The notes below the pieces were generated by a model. The model had not been told where the DNA came from, made no database searches, and saw only the letters and a program-made list of their open reading frames with translations. DNA of 12,811 bases. Origin: Candidatus Methylomirabilota bacterium (GTDB lineage Bacteria > Methylomirabilota > Methylomirabilia > Methylomirabilales > 2-02-FULL-66-22). The position numbers and the translations under genes are program-made. The stretch lies in assembly GCA_016208645.1 (NCBI GenBank), contig JACQXP010000315.1, positions 1 to 12,811 of the forward strand, given 5' to 3'. Each line of letters begins with the position of its first letter. Position 1 is the stretch's first letter. Positions 4,739 through 11,857 of the stretch are shown one piece after another.

Positions 4739-7630
4739 ATGGCTGACCAGCCGACGGCAGACATGCAGGACCTGATTCACGACCTCACGCGGCGGATCAC
4801 GGGCGAGGTCCGGTTCGATCCCATGAGCAAGGTGCTGTACAGCACCGACGCCAGCATCTACGAGATCGAGCCCCTGGGGGTCGTGCTCCCCAGGACGCCC
4901 GAGGATGCCATCGCCGCCGTGGAGATCTGCGGCCGGCACGGCGTCCCGATCCTGCCGCGCGGTGCCGGCACCGCCCTGGCCGGCCAGGCCGTCGGCCGGG
5001 CCGTCCAGTTGGACATGTCCAAGTACCTCAACACGATCCTGGAGGTGAACGTGGAGGAACGCTGGGCGCGCATCCAGCCCGGCGTCGTCCTGGACGAGCT
5101 GAACGCCGAACTCCGCCCCCACGGCCTCTGGTTCGCGCCCGACGTCTCCCCCAGCAACCGCGCCACCGTCGGCGGCATGATGGGGAACAACTCCTCGGGG
5201 GCCCGCTCCATCATCTACGGGAAGACCATTGACCACGTCCTGGAGATGCGGGTCATGCTGGCTGACGCCCAGGTGATCACGGCCCGCCCCCTGTCCGATG
5301 CCGAGCTGGAGGCGAAGCTCCGGACGCCGGGGCTGGAGGGGGACCTCTGCCGGGTGATCCAGCGGCTGGCCACGACCCACCGCGAGGAGATCCGGAAACG
5401 CTATCCCAAGATCATGCGCCGGGTGGGGGGGTACAATCTGGATGAGTTCGTGAACGGGAAGCCCCTCAACCTGGTGAAGATGCTCGTGGCCTCGGAAGGG
5501 ACGCTGGCCACCACGCTGGAGGCCAAGATCAACCTGGTGCCCCGCCCCAGGCTGACCGCCCTGATGGTGGTCCACTACCGGACCATGTTCGAGGCCCTGG
5601 AATCCACCATGGAGATCCTCTCGACGGGACCCGCGGCCGTCGAGCTGGTGGACAAGTACGTCATGGACCTCACCCGGGCCTCGCTGGAGTACGCCCGGCA
5701 GATGAGCTTCGTCCAGGGTGATCCGGGGTCACTCCTCATCGTGGAGTACCACGGGACCTCGCGGGAAGAGCTGGTGGCCAAGCTGGACCGGCTGGAGACC
5801 CACCTCCGGCGCCAGGGGATCGGCATCGCCTTCACGCGGGCCGTGACCTCCGAGGAACAACAGAAGATCTGGAAGGTCCGCAAGGCGGGGCTGGGCCTCC
5901 TCCTGGGGATGCCGGGCGACCGGAAGCCGATCGCCGGGATCGAGGATACGGCCGTGCCCCCCGAGCGGCTGGCCGAATACATCCGGCGCTTCGACCAGAT
6001 GGTCCGGTCCCACGGGACCGAGGCGGCCTACTACGCCCACGCCTCCGTCGGCTGCCTGCACATCCGCCCCCTCATTGACCTGAAGCAGGAGCCGGAGGTG
6101 GAAAAGCTCCGCTCCATCGCCGAGCAGGTCTGCGACCTGGTGATGGAGTTCGGCGGCGCCATGAGCGCCGAGCACGGGGACGGCCTGGCCCGGTCGTGCT
6201 GGAACGAGAAGTTCTTCGGGCCGACGCTCTACCGGGCCTTCAAGGAGCTCAAGGCGGCCGCCGACCCCAAGACCATCATGAACCCGGGCAAGATCGTGGA
6301 CGCGCCCCCCATGACGGAGAACCTGCGCTTCGGGGGCACGTACCGGGCCCGGCCGGTCAAGACGTTCTTCTCGTACACTCGGGAGGGCGGCTTCGACCGG
6401 GCCATCGAGATGTGCAACGGCGCGGCCGTCTGCAAGAAGAAGCTGGAGGGGACCATGTGCCCCTCCTACATGGTCACGCGGGAGGAGGAGCACTCCACCC
6501 GCGGCCGGGCCAACGCGTTGCGGGCGGCCATCAGCGGCCACCTGCCGGCCGACGCCCTGACCAGCCCGCGGGTGTACGAGGTCCTGGATCTCTGCCTGGA
6601 GTGCAAGGGCTGCAAGGCCGAGTGTCCCTCCAACGTGGACATGGCCAAGCTGAAGTACGAGTTCCTGGCCCACTACCATGCCCGGCACGGGACGCCCCTG
6701 CGGGCCCGGCTCTTCGGCAACATCGAGCGGCTGAACCGGCTGGGCTGCACCTTTGCCCCGCTGTCCAACTGGGTCGCGAACAGCGCCCCGGCCCGCTGGG
6801 TCCTGCACAGCGCCCTGGGCATCCACAGGAACCGTCAGCTCCCGCCCTTTGCCTCCCAGACCTTCGACCGCTGGTTCGCCTCGCGAAACGGACGACGAGC
6901 GACCGCGACCCGGAGTCCTGTCGTCCTCTTCAACGACTGTTACCTGACCTACAACTATCCGGAGATCGGCAAGGCCGCGGTGAAGGTGCTGGAGGCGGCC
7001 GGCTTCGAGGTGGTCCTCGCGAACAAAAAGTGCTGCGGTCGCCCCATGATCTCCAAGGGTCTGATCCATGAGGCCAAGGCCAATGCCGCCGACAACGTGC
7101 ACCGGCTGTCGGACTATGCGAGGAAGGGGATCCCCATCGTGGGGTGCGAGCCCAGTTGCATCCTGACCTTCCGCGACGAGTACCCCGATCTGCTGGATGA
7201 TCCTCGCACGGGAGAACTCGCCAAGCACACGTTCATGATCGAGGAGTTCCTGGTGGGCCTGAAGGAGCGGGGGGCGCTGAACCTGGCGTTCTCGAACGGC
7301 GCCAGGTCCCTTCTCCTCCACGGCCACTGTCACCAGAAGGCGCTGATCGGGACCAGTCCCAGCCTCCAGGTCCTTCGGATGCTGCCGGGGGCCACGGTGG
7401 AGGAGGTGGACTCGGGCTGCTGCGGGATGGCCGGCTCCTTCGGGTACGAGAAGGAGCACTACGACCTGTCCCTCGCCATCGGGGACCGCCGGCTGTTCCC
7501 GGCGGTTAAGGCCAAGGGGCCGGAGTACGAGATCGTGGCCGCCGGCGTCTCCTGCCGCCAGCAGATCGCCCACGGCACCGGACGGCGGGCGCGCCACCTG
7601 GTGGAGGTCCTGGCCGACGCGCTGCCATGA
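4739..7630 (+). CDS. FAD-binding / [4Fe-4S] / CCG-domain oxidoreductase (D-2-hydroxyacid dehydrogenase fusion, YdiJ-like)
   Basis: This 963-aa protein fuses a GlcD-type flavoprotein to a GlpC-type iron-sulfur protein. Residues 40-270 are the PCMH FAD domain (LPRGAGTALAGQAVG 72-86; SPSNRATVGGMMGNNSSGAR 137-156). Residues 275-520 are the FAD-oxidase C-terminal domain, with HASVGCLHIRPL (434-445), EHGDGLAR and the closing NPGKIV. Residues 555-635 carry the iron-sulfur part: C559, C565 and C574-P, then CLECKGCKAECP (619-630). Two CCG cysteine-rich domains follow, with CCGRP at 765-769 and CCGMAG at 894-899. The family oxidises D-2-hydroxyacids (lactate, glycolate, 2-hydroxyglutarate) and passes electrons to quinone or other carriers. 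The gene begins 27 bp after the propeller gene and probably belongs to the same operon. Its last 13 codons and stop are repeated at the end of msrA. Confidence 0.93.
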   Translation: MADQPTADMQDLIHDLTRRITGEVRFDPMSKVLYSTDASIYEIEPLGVVLPRTPEDAIAAVEICGRHGVPILPRGAGTALAGQAVGRAVQLDMSKYLNTILEVNVEERWARIQPGVVLDELNAELRPHGLWFAPDVSPSNRATVGGMMGNNSSGARSIIYGKTIDHVLEMRVMLADAQVITARPLSDAELEAKLRTPGLEGDLCRVIQRLATTHREEIRKRYPKIMRRVGGYNLDEFVNGKPLNLVKMLVASEGTLATTLEAKINLVPRPRLTALMVVHYRTMFEALESTMEILSTGPAAVELVDKYVMDLTRASLEYARQMSFVQGDPGSLLIVEYHGTSREELVAKLDRLETHLRRQGIGIAFTRAVTSEEQQKIWKVRKAGLGLLLGMPGDRKPIAGIEDTAVPPERLAEYIRRFDQMVRSHGTEAAYYAHASVGCLHIRPLIDLKQEPEVEKLRSIAEQVCDLVMEFGGAMSAEHGDGLARSCWNEKFFGPTLYRAFKELKAAADPKTIMNPGKIVDAPPMTENLRFGGTYRARPVKTFFSYTREGGFDRAIEMCNGAAVCKKKLEGTMCPSYMVTREEEHSTRGRANALRAAISGHLPADALTSPRVYEVLDLCLECKGCKAECPSNVDMAKLKYEFLAHYHARHGTPLRARLFGNIERLNRLGCTFAPLSNWVANSAPARWVLHSALGIHRNRQLPPFASQTFDRWFASRNGRRATATRSPVVLFNDCYLTYNYPEIGKAAVKVLEAAGFEVVLANKKCCGRPMISKGLIHEAKANAADNVHRLSDYARKGIPIVGCEPSCILTFRDEYPDLLDDPRTGELAKHTFMIEEFLVGLKERGALNLAFSNGARSLLLHGHCHQKALIGTSPSLQVLRMLPGATVEEVDSGCCGMAGSFGYEKEHYDLSLAIGDRRLFPAVKAKGPEYEIVAAGVSCRQQIAHGTGRRARHLVEVLADALP

Positions 7631-7633
7631 TCC
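7593..7633 (+). repeat. Direct repeat copy 1: 3' end of the oxidase gene
   Basis: These 41 bp cover the codons for RHLVEVLADALP, the TGA stop and a few bases beyond. They match 8464-8504 at 39 of 41 positions; the two differences are silent. The offset is 871 bp. This copy is probably the original, because the peptide is the natural end of the second CCG domain. Confidence 0.85.
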
Positions 7634-7754
7634 TGATTCGTTGTAGGGTCTGGGCCGAGGAGGCGTGCGAGGAACCTTCGCGCATCGGACGCCGGTCTCC
7701 ACGCATCACAATAGGCGCGGAAGGAAATATCCCCTCCGAGGGAGGAGTTGCGAT

Positions 7755-8501
7755 ATGGGAGTCTTCACGCACAAGTCACGGATGCCGTCCAAGCAGGAGG
7801 CGCTGCCGGGCCGCGCCGAGCGCATGCGTGTGCCGGCCGCCCACTTCGTGAATGGGAACCGCCTCGAGCCGCCCTTCCCGGCGGGAACCGAGCTCGCCCT
7901 GTTCGGCATGGGCTGTTACTGGGGGGCGGAGCGGATCTTCTGGAAGCAGCAGGGCGTCTATTCGACAGCCGTCGGATACGCCGGAGGGATCACCCCCAAC
8001 CCCACCTATCAGGAGGTGTGCAGCGGGCTCACGGGACACGCCGAGGTCGCGCGGGTGGTCTTCGAACGGAGTGTGATCTCCTACGAATCGCTCCTGCGTC
8101 TCTTCTGGGAGAGCCACGATCCGACGCAGGGCATGCGCCAGGGCAATGACGTCGGGACCCAGTATCGCTCGGCCATCTACTGCTACGATCCCGCCCAGCG
8201 CGCGGCCGCCGAGGCCTCAAGCCGAGCATACCAGCAGGCGCTGAGCCAAGCTGGTCTTGGACGGATCACGACCGAGATTCTCGATGCGCCGGAGTTCTAC
8301 TATGCCGAGGAATACCACCAGCAGTACCTCGCGAAAAATCCACGCGGCTACTGCGGCCTCGGCGGCACCGGCGTCCGCTGCCCGACGAGCGTGATCGAGA
8401 CGACGTTACCTGCGATCACGGTCGTACCCCGCACCGTCTGCGGCGCTACCGACCCGCATGCCCGCCACTTGGTGGAGGTCCTGGCCGACGCCCTGCCATG
8501 A
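7755..8501 (+). CDS. msrA: Peptide methionine sulfoxide reductase A with an atypical C-terminal tail
   Basis: MsrA reduces methionine-S-sulfoxide in proteins and is a cytosolic oxidative-damage repair enzyme. The sequence follows the E. coli type closely, including the long N-terminal part (SKQEALPGR). It has GCYWGAERIF with catalytic C54, GYAGGITPNPTYQEVCSG, GHAEVARVVF, FWESHDPTQGMRQGNDVGTQ and YCGLGGTGVRCP with recycling cysteines C200 and C209. ATG 7755 follows a strong GGAGGAG site; CCTCC-GAG-GGAGG just before it can fold over that site. The family normally stops within a few residues of the last cysteine, but here 38 more residues follow, ending ARHLVEVLADALP, identical to the end of the upstream oxidase. 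The total is 248 aa against about 212 in E. coli. The tail looks like an acquired oxidase remnant. Confidence 0.96.
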   Translation: MGVFTHKSRMPSKQEALPGRAERMRVPAAHFVNGNRLEPPFPAGTELALFGMGCYWGAERIFWKQQGVYSTAVGYAGGITPNPTYQEVCSGLTGHAEVARVVFERSVISYESLLRLFWESHDPTQGMRQGNDVGTQYRSAIYCYDPAQRAAAEASSRAYQQALSQAGLGRITTEILDAPEFYYAEEYHQQYLAKNPRGYCGLGGTGVRCPTSVIETTLPAITVVPRTVCGATDPHARHLVEVLADALP

Positions 8502-8504
8502 TCC
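8464..8504 (+). repeat. Direct repeat copy 2: 3' end of msrA
   Basis: This is the second copy of the 41-bp sequence at 7593-7633 (39/41 identical), in the same reading frame and including the stop codon. Just upstream, the msrA tail (VCGATDPHA) resembles the oxidase tail (IAHGTGRRA) only loosely. That fits a fragment from a diverged oxidase paralog, or a copied end, rather than a chance match. Confidence 0.85.
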
Positions 8505-8508
8505 CGGC

Positions 8509-8537
8509 TTGACAGGGGCTTCGCTTCCGACTACATT
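8509..8537 (+). promoter_or_regulatory. Near-consensus promoter of the winged-helix ATPase gene
   Basis: A perfect -35 box TTGACA (8509-8514) is followed after exactly 17 bp by TACATT (8532-8537), a four-of-six -10 box. Transcription should begin near 8544, giving a leader of about 53 nt. The promoter starts only 8 bp after the msrA stop codon, so the ATPase has its own transcription unit. The operator-like array overlaps the -10 box and the start site. Confidence 0.7.
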
Positions 8538-8583
8538 ATGCACAATTGCATTATGCAGTGTTGCATAATGCAGTTCTGCATAA
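8536..8583 (+). repeat. Three tandem 15-bp palindromic repeats over the ATPase promoter (operator array)
   Basis: The unit TTATGCA-N4-TGCA occurs at 8536, 8551 and 8566 with a strict 15-bp period, and the last unit closes with TAA. Each unit with the first bases of the next is an 18-bp palindrome. The central one, TTATGCAGTGTTGCATAA (8551-8568), is perfect; the outer ones have one mismatch each. The N4 spacers differ (CAAT, GTGT, GTTC), so the arms rather than the spacers are conserved. The array covers the end of the -10 box and the 5' leader, where a bound protein would block transcription. The AT-rich array contrasts sharply with the GC-rich flanks. The likely ligand is a dimeric HTH protein, perhaps the ATPase's own winged helix. 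Confidence 0.75.
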
Positions 8584-8596
8584 CCCCGGAGACGAC

Positions 8597-9733
8597 ATGG
8601 AGAACCCGTTCAAGTTCGGATCCGTGGTCAGTGGCGAGGACTTCGCCGACCGCCGCCGCGAGCTGGCGGAGCTGAGCCGGGAACTGGCGGGCGGGCAACA
8701 CATCTTCCTCCTGTCGCCGCGCAGGTACGGCAAGACCTCCCTCATCCTCACCCTCCTGGACCGGCTGCGCTCGCGGGGCAGACTCGTCGCCTACGTGGAC
8801 GCCTTCCGGACCACCACCTCCGCCCAGTTGCTCGAGGTGATTGCCCAGACGGTGCTCCGGGCGGCCGAGTCCCGACCGGAACGGCTGTTGCGTCTGGCCG
8901 GGGACCTTCTCGGGCGGCTGCGCCCGCATGTCGGGACGGATTCCGCAGGCAAGCCGACCCTCTCCCTGGATCTCGGCGCCTCGCCCCGCAGCAGCCTCGC
9001 CCTCCAGGAAGAGGTTCTGGCTCTCCCGGAGCGCCTCGCCCAGAAGCGCAAGCGTCGCCTCGTCCTCGCCTTCGACGAGTTCCAGGAGATGAAGCGATTC
9101 CCAGGCGCCAGCCTGGAGAAGGCCATGCGATCCCACTTTCAGCACCATCGTCATGTGAGCTATCTGTTTGCCGGATCGAGGCAGAGCGTGCTCCAGGACA
9201 TGGCGACCCGTGAGCGGAGCCCATTTTACAAGTTCGGCCGAGTCATGTCCCTCGGCCCGATCCCCCAGGAGGAATTTGCGCCATTCCTGGAGGCACGCTT
9301 CAAGCGCGGCCGCCTTGGTGTCTCCGCTCACGTGTTGGCGGCTATCCTGTCGGCAGCCGACGACGTCCCCTACAACGTCCAACGGCTCTGCCACCAACTC
9401 TGGGACATGCTCGCGGGGAAAACCGATCGGATCACAGAGAAAGACATCGGCAGGGCCATCGCGATCATCGTGGTCCAGGACGCGCCGTACTTCAGCACTG
9501 CCTGGGATCGGCTGTCCCTGCATCAGCGACAGGTCTTGCAGGCGATCGCCAGGGCCGGCGGCCGGAACGTCTTTGCCAGCGATTTCCTGACAGCCCATCG
9601 CCTGGGATCCCACTCCTCGGTGCAGACCTCGCTTCGGCAATTGCTCAAAGAACAGATTGTGTTGAAGGTCAACGGCGAGTATCGAATCGCCGACTCCTTC
9701 TTCCGGGAGTGGATCGGCACCCGGTCGGCCTGA
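8597..9733 (+). CDS. P-loop ATPase (ATPase_2/STAND-like) with C-terminal winged helix
   Basis: The 378-aa protein starts MENPFKFGSVVSGEDFADRR at ATG 8597, after GGAG. An upstream in-frame TTG at 8546 would translate the operator repeats, which is unlikely. Walker A is SPRRYGKTSL (40-49), lacking the first glycine as is usual in this group. Walker B is RLVLAFDEFQEM (154-165) with D160 and E161. FAGSRQSVLQ (191-200) matches the sensor region. Residues about 225-300 form the helical lid (VPYNVQRLCHQLWDML), and 305-372 a winged helix (LSLHQRQVLQAIARAGGRN to DSFFREWI). This is the archaeal-type ATPase_2 family (PF01637), widespread, often solitary and horizontally spread, of largely unknown role. 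It has its own promoter with tandem operators and no obvious partner gene. Autoregulation by its winged helix is my inference. Confidence 0.88.
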   Translation: MENPFKFGSVVSGEDFADRRRELAELSRELAGGQHIFLLSPRRYGKTSLILTLLDRLRSRGRLVAYVDAFRTTTSAQLLEVIAQTVLRAAESRPERLLRLAGDLLGRLRPHVGTDSAGKPTLSLDLGASPRSSLALQEEVLALPERLAQKRKRRLVLAFDEFQEMKRFPGASLEKAMRSHFQHHRHVSYLFAGSRQSVLQDMATRERSPFYKFGRVMSLGPIPQEEFAPFLEARFKRGRLGVSAHVLAAILSAADDVPYNVQRLCHQLWDMLAGKTDRITEKDIGRAIAIIVVQDAPYFSTAWDRLSLHQRQVLQAIARAGGRNVFASDFLTAHRLGSHSSVQTSLRQLLKEQIVLKVNGEYRIADSFFREWIGTRSA

Positions 9734-9899
9734 GTGGCTCCTGCTTCCCCTATTCTTCCAATCACAACCATAGCACCCTGAGACGTCCGGCCGAGCAGTC
9801 ATTTGGCGGTTCTGGCTTGGTGTCATGCGGCCCGGTGAGGGATAGTGTTTTGCAACTCGGAGGAGCCGTTCTCCCAGGAACTCCGTGAAGGGGGCTGCC

Positions 9900-10535
9900 A
9901 TGGACCTGAACGCACTGAAGGACGCGGTGATCAACGGGGACCTGAAGGGATGCACCATCCTGACCGAGGTGGCGATCCAGGTGGGGTTTTCGCCGCAGAA
10001 GGTTTTGACCGAGGCCCTGGTCCCGGCCATGGAGGTCGTGGGGGAGAAATTCCGGTGCAACGAGGTTTACGTCCCGGAGGTGCTGGTGGCGGCCCGGGCG
10101 ATGAAGAAATCGCTGTCGCTGCTCAAGCCGCTCCTCATCCAGACCGGCGCCAAGCCCGTCGGCCTGGCAGTGGCGGGCACCGTGAAGGGGGACCTGCACG
10201 ACATCGGGAAGAACCTGGTCTGCATGCTGTGGGAGGGCGCCGGATTCGAGGTGGTGGACCTGGGGGCCGACGTCGCCCCGGACAAGTTCGTCCAGGCGGT
10301 CAAGGACACCGGGGCGCAGATCGTCGGGATCTCCACGTTGCTCACCACGACCATGCTGGGCATGCGGGATGTCATCCAGGCCCTGGAACGGGCCCAGCTC
10401 CGCGAGAAGGTGAAGGTGATGGTCGGCGGCGCGCCGGTCACCCAGACCTTCGCCAACGAGATCGGCGCCGACGCCTACGGCGAGAGCGCGGCCGTGGCCG
10501 TGGAGAAGGCCAAGGTACTCCTGGGCGCCGCCTGA
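9900..10535 (+). CDS. Methyltransferase cognate corrinoid protein (MtaC/MtbC/MttC-like)
   Basis: This 211-aa protein carries a cobalamin cofactor that accepts and donates a methyl group. Residues 1-83 form the helical cap domain (LKDAVINGDLKGCTILTEVA; VPAMEVVGEKF; YVPEVLVAARAMKK). Residues 86-211 form the Rossmann-like B12 domain, with GTVKGDLHDIGKNLV (93-107) giving the D98-x-H100-x-x-G103 motif whose histidine binds cobalt. GISTLLTTTM (143-152) and VMVGGAPVT (173-181) supply the nucleotide-loop contacts. ATG 9900 follows a G-rich ribosome binding site; an in-frame GTG at 9885 is possible but less likely. It heads a cluster with a UroD-type methyltransferase and a DUF1638 protein, the usual neighbours. 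The methyl donor (methylamine, methoxyaromatic, betaine) cannot be told from this gene. Confidence 0.93.
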   Translation: MDLNALKDAVINGDLKGCTILTEVAIQVGFSPQKVLTEALVPAMEVVGEKFRCNEVYVPEVLVAARAMKKSLSLLKPLLIQTGAKPVGLAVAGTVKGDLHDIGKNLVCMLWEGAGFEVVDLGADVAPDKFVQAVKDTGAQIVGISTLLTTTMLGMRDVIQALERAQLREKVKVMVGGAPVTQTFANEIGADAYGESAAVAVEKAKVLLGAA

Positions 10536-10546
10536 CGCACTGAACG

Positions 10547-10635
10547 ACGTTCGACCGTTCGATAGTTCGGTCGTTCGGGGGTTCTCGGAACCGGAGTGAA
10601 CAACCGAACGCTCGAACCACCGAACGCTCGAACGC
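10547..10635. repeat. Large imperfect inverted repeat built of GTTCG/CGAAC units
   Basis: The left arm 10547-10584 contains four GTTC(G)NNN units with an 8-bp period. The right arm 10598-10635 reads as CGAAC units. The arms are 38 bp each, match at about 30 of 38 positions and are separated by a 13-nt loop. In RNA several mismatches become G-U pairs, so a long hairpin is expected. It fills nearly the whole gap between the corrinoid gene and the methyltransferase gene. No T run follows, so it is not a simple terminator. Confidence 0.8.
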
Positions 10636-10654
10636 TGTCTCGGGAGATTCGGTC

Positions 10655-11788
10655 ATGACCCACCGAGAGCGCGTGCTGACCACCCTGAAGCGCCAGGCGC
10701 CCGATCGGGTCCCGGTGGACCTGGGCGGGACACTGGCCAGCACCATCAACATCCACGCCTACCGGCGCCTGATGGCCCAGCTCGGGTTCGGCGCGGATCC
10801 GCCCGTTGCCTATCTCTCCCGGCGGTCGAACAGCGTGCTGCCGGACGAGCGCCTGCTCTCCCACCTGGACGTGGACTGCCGCGCCGTGATCCTGGACAAT
10901 CCCGACGTGAACCCGGAGCGGGTGCTGCCCGACGGCTCCCTGTATGACGAGTGGGGCATTACCTGGAAGCACGTGGGCGAGGGCCAGCATTTCATCAATG
11001 CCGATGGCCCCTTCTACAATCAGGAGCCGGATCCCGCGCTGGTGGACAAGTTCGCGTGGCCCGATCCGTTGGACCCTGGACGCTCCCACACCCTGCGCAG
11101 CCAGGCCCAGGCCCACCGGGCCAGGACCGATGCCGCCATCATCCTCGTCCTGGGGGTGGGGGCCGTCCACCAGATCCAGTTCATGCGCGGCTATGCGGCC
11201 TCGCTCGAAGATCTGATCGTCGCGCCGGATTTCGTTCGGGCCTTCATGGACCGGTACGTGGATTTCTGGATCCGCCTGACCGAGCGTGCCCTCCAAGAGG
11301 TGGGGGATCTCGTGGACGTCGCCATGTTCGGCGACGATCTGGGCACCCAGCAGGGACTGGTGCTGAGCCCCGCGCTCTACCGCCGGCTCATCAAGCCGTA
11401 CCACGTCCGGATGGTCCAGACGGTCAAGCGATTCAACAAGCCCCTGCTCCTGCATAGCTGCGGCTCGGTGGCGGCCTTCATCCCGGACTTCATCGAGGCG
11501 GGTGTCGATGCGCTGCATCCCATCCAGGTGTCGGCCAAGGACATGGACAGCGCGTGGCTGAAACGGGAGTACGGCCGCGACATCACGTTCTGGGGCGGGG
11601 TTGATACGCAGCGCGTGCTGCCCACGGGAACCCCGGCGGAGGTCCGGGGGGAGGTCCGGAGGCGGATCGCCGACCTCGGCCCCGGCGGCGGGTACGTCCT
11701 GGGGGCGGTGCACAACGTCCAGGCCGAGGTTCCGGTGGAGAACGTCCTGGCTATGGTCGAGGCGGCGAAAGAGTTCGGCCGGTACTAG
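10655..11788 (+). CDS. Uroporphyrinogen decarboxylase-family methyltransferase (MtaA/MtbA-like)
   Basis: This 377-aa TIM-barrel protein opens with MTHRERVLTTLKRQAPDRVP, typical of UroD-fold corrinoid methyltransferases; the heme enzyme itself would not sit in this context. It should move a methyl group between the adjacent corrinoid protein and a substrate or acceptor thiol/folate. The zinc motif of the MtaA group (H-x-C ... C) is partly present: LLLHSCGSVAAF gives H267 and C269. Where the third cysteine is expected (PGCGI in MtbA), the sequence reads GAVHNVQ, with H353 as possible replacement. WGGVDTQRVLPTGTP (313-327) and VPVENVLAM (359-367) are standard family text. ATG 10655 has GGGAG upstream. 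The acceptor, and whether it is the substrate-side enzyme, is unresolved. Confidence 0.9.
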   Translation: MTHRERVLTTLKRQAPDRVPVDLGGTLASTINIHAYRRLMAQLGFGADPPVAYLSRRSNSVLPDERLLSHLDVDCRAVILDNPDVNPERVLPDGSLYDEWGITWKHVGEGQHFINADGPFYNQEPDPALVDKFAWPDPLDPGRSHTLRSQAQAHRARTDAAIILVLGVGAVHQIQFMRGYAASLEDLIVAPDFVRAFMDRYVDFWIRLTERALQEVGDLVDVAMFGDDLGTQQGLVLSPALYRRLIKPYHVRMVQTVKRFNKPLLLHSCGSVAAFIPDFIEAGVDALHPIQVSAKDMDSAWLKREYGRDITFWGGVDTQRVLPTGTPAEVRGEVRRRIADLGPGGGYVLGAVHNVQAEVPVENVLAMVEAAKEFGRY

Positions 11789-11801
11789 GCCGTTCAAGGT
11801 G

Positions 11802-11837
11802 CGAGGTTCGATGTGCAACGTTGAACGTTGAACCTCG
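11802..11837. repeat. Second GTTC/GAAC-type inverted repeat with AACGTTG tandem core
   Basis: CGAGGTTC (11802-11809) and GAACCTCG (11830-11837) are perfect 8-bp arms. The 20-nt loop contains AACGTTG repeated in tandem (from 11817), which includes the palindrome CAACGTTG. CGATGT (11809-11814) and ACATCG (11839-11844) offer an alternative pairing. It occupies the gap between the methyltransferase stop (11788) and the DUF1638 gene. In composition it resembles the larger GTTCG repeat at 10547-10635, so the two flank the same gene. Confidence 0.65.
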
Positions 11838-11857
11838 AACATCGAGTCTGGTGCTTG

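Noticed and set aside
3101..5575. Very long antisense frame (824 codons) on the minus strand
   Set aside because: It runs opposite to galT, the propeller gene and the oxidase, all with clear domains. Its product is rich in Gly, Pro, Arg and His with no motif; long antisense frames are expected at this GC content.
5729..7702. Antisense frame of 657 codons opposite the oxidase
   Set aside because: Shadow of a gene with intact FAD, FeS and CCG motifs; low-complexity composition.
8536..8583. Tandem repeats considered as a mini CRISPR array
   Set aside because: The units are 15 bp with 4-bp variable spacers and lie directly on a promoter; no spacer-length gaps and no cas genes.
8546..8596. Upstream in-frame TTG start for the ATPase
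   Set aside because: It would translate the operator repeats (LHNAVLHN) and starts almost at the predicted transcription start; the ATG at 8597 with GGAG fits better.
9734..9899. Possible promoter or cobalamin riboswitch before the corrinoid gene
   Set aside because: Only weak boxes (TTGGTG ... GATAGT) and no recognisable B12-box; the 166-bp gap shows nothing firm.
8531..10060. Antisense frame of 509 codons spanning the ATPase and the start of the corrinoid gene
   Set aside because: It reads through the promoter and operator repeats, giving the repetitive end QNCIMQHCIMQLCIM; the plus-strand ATPase has Walker motifs.
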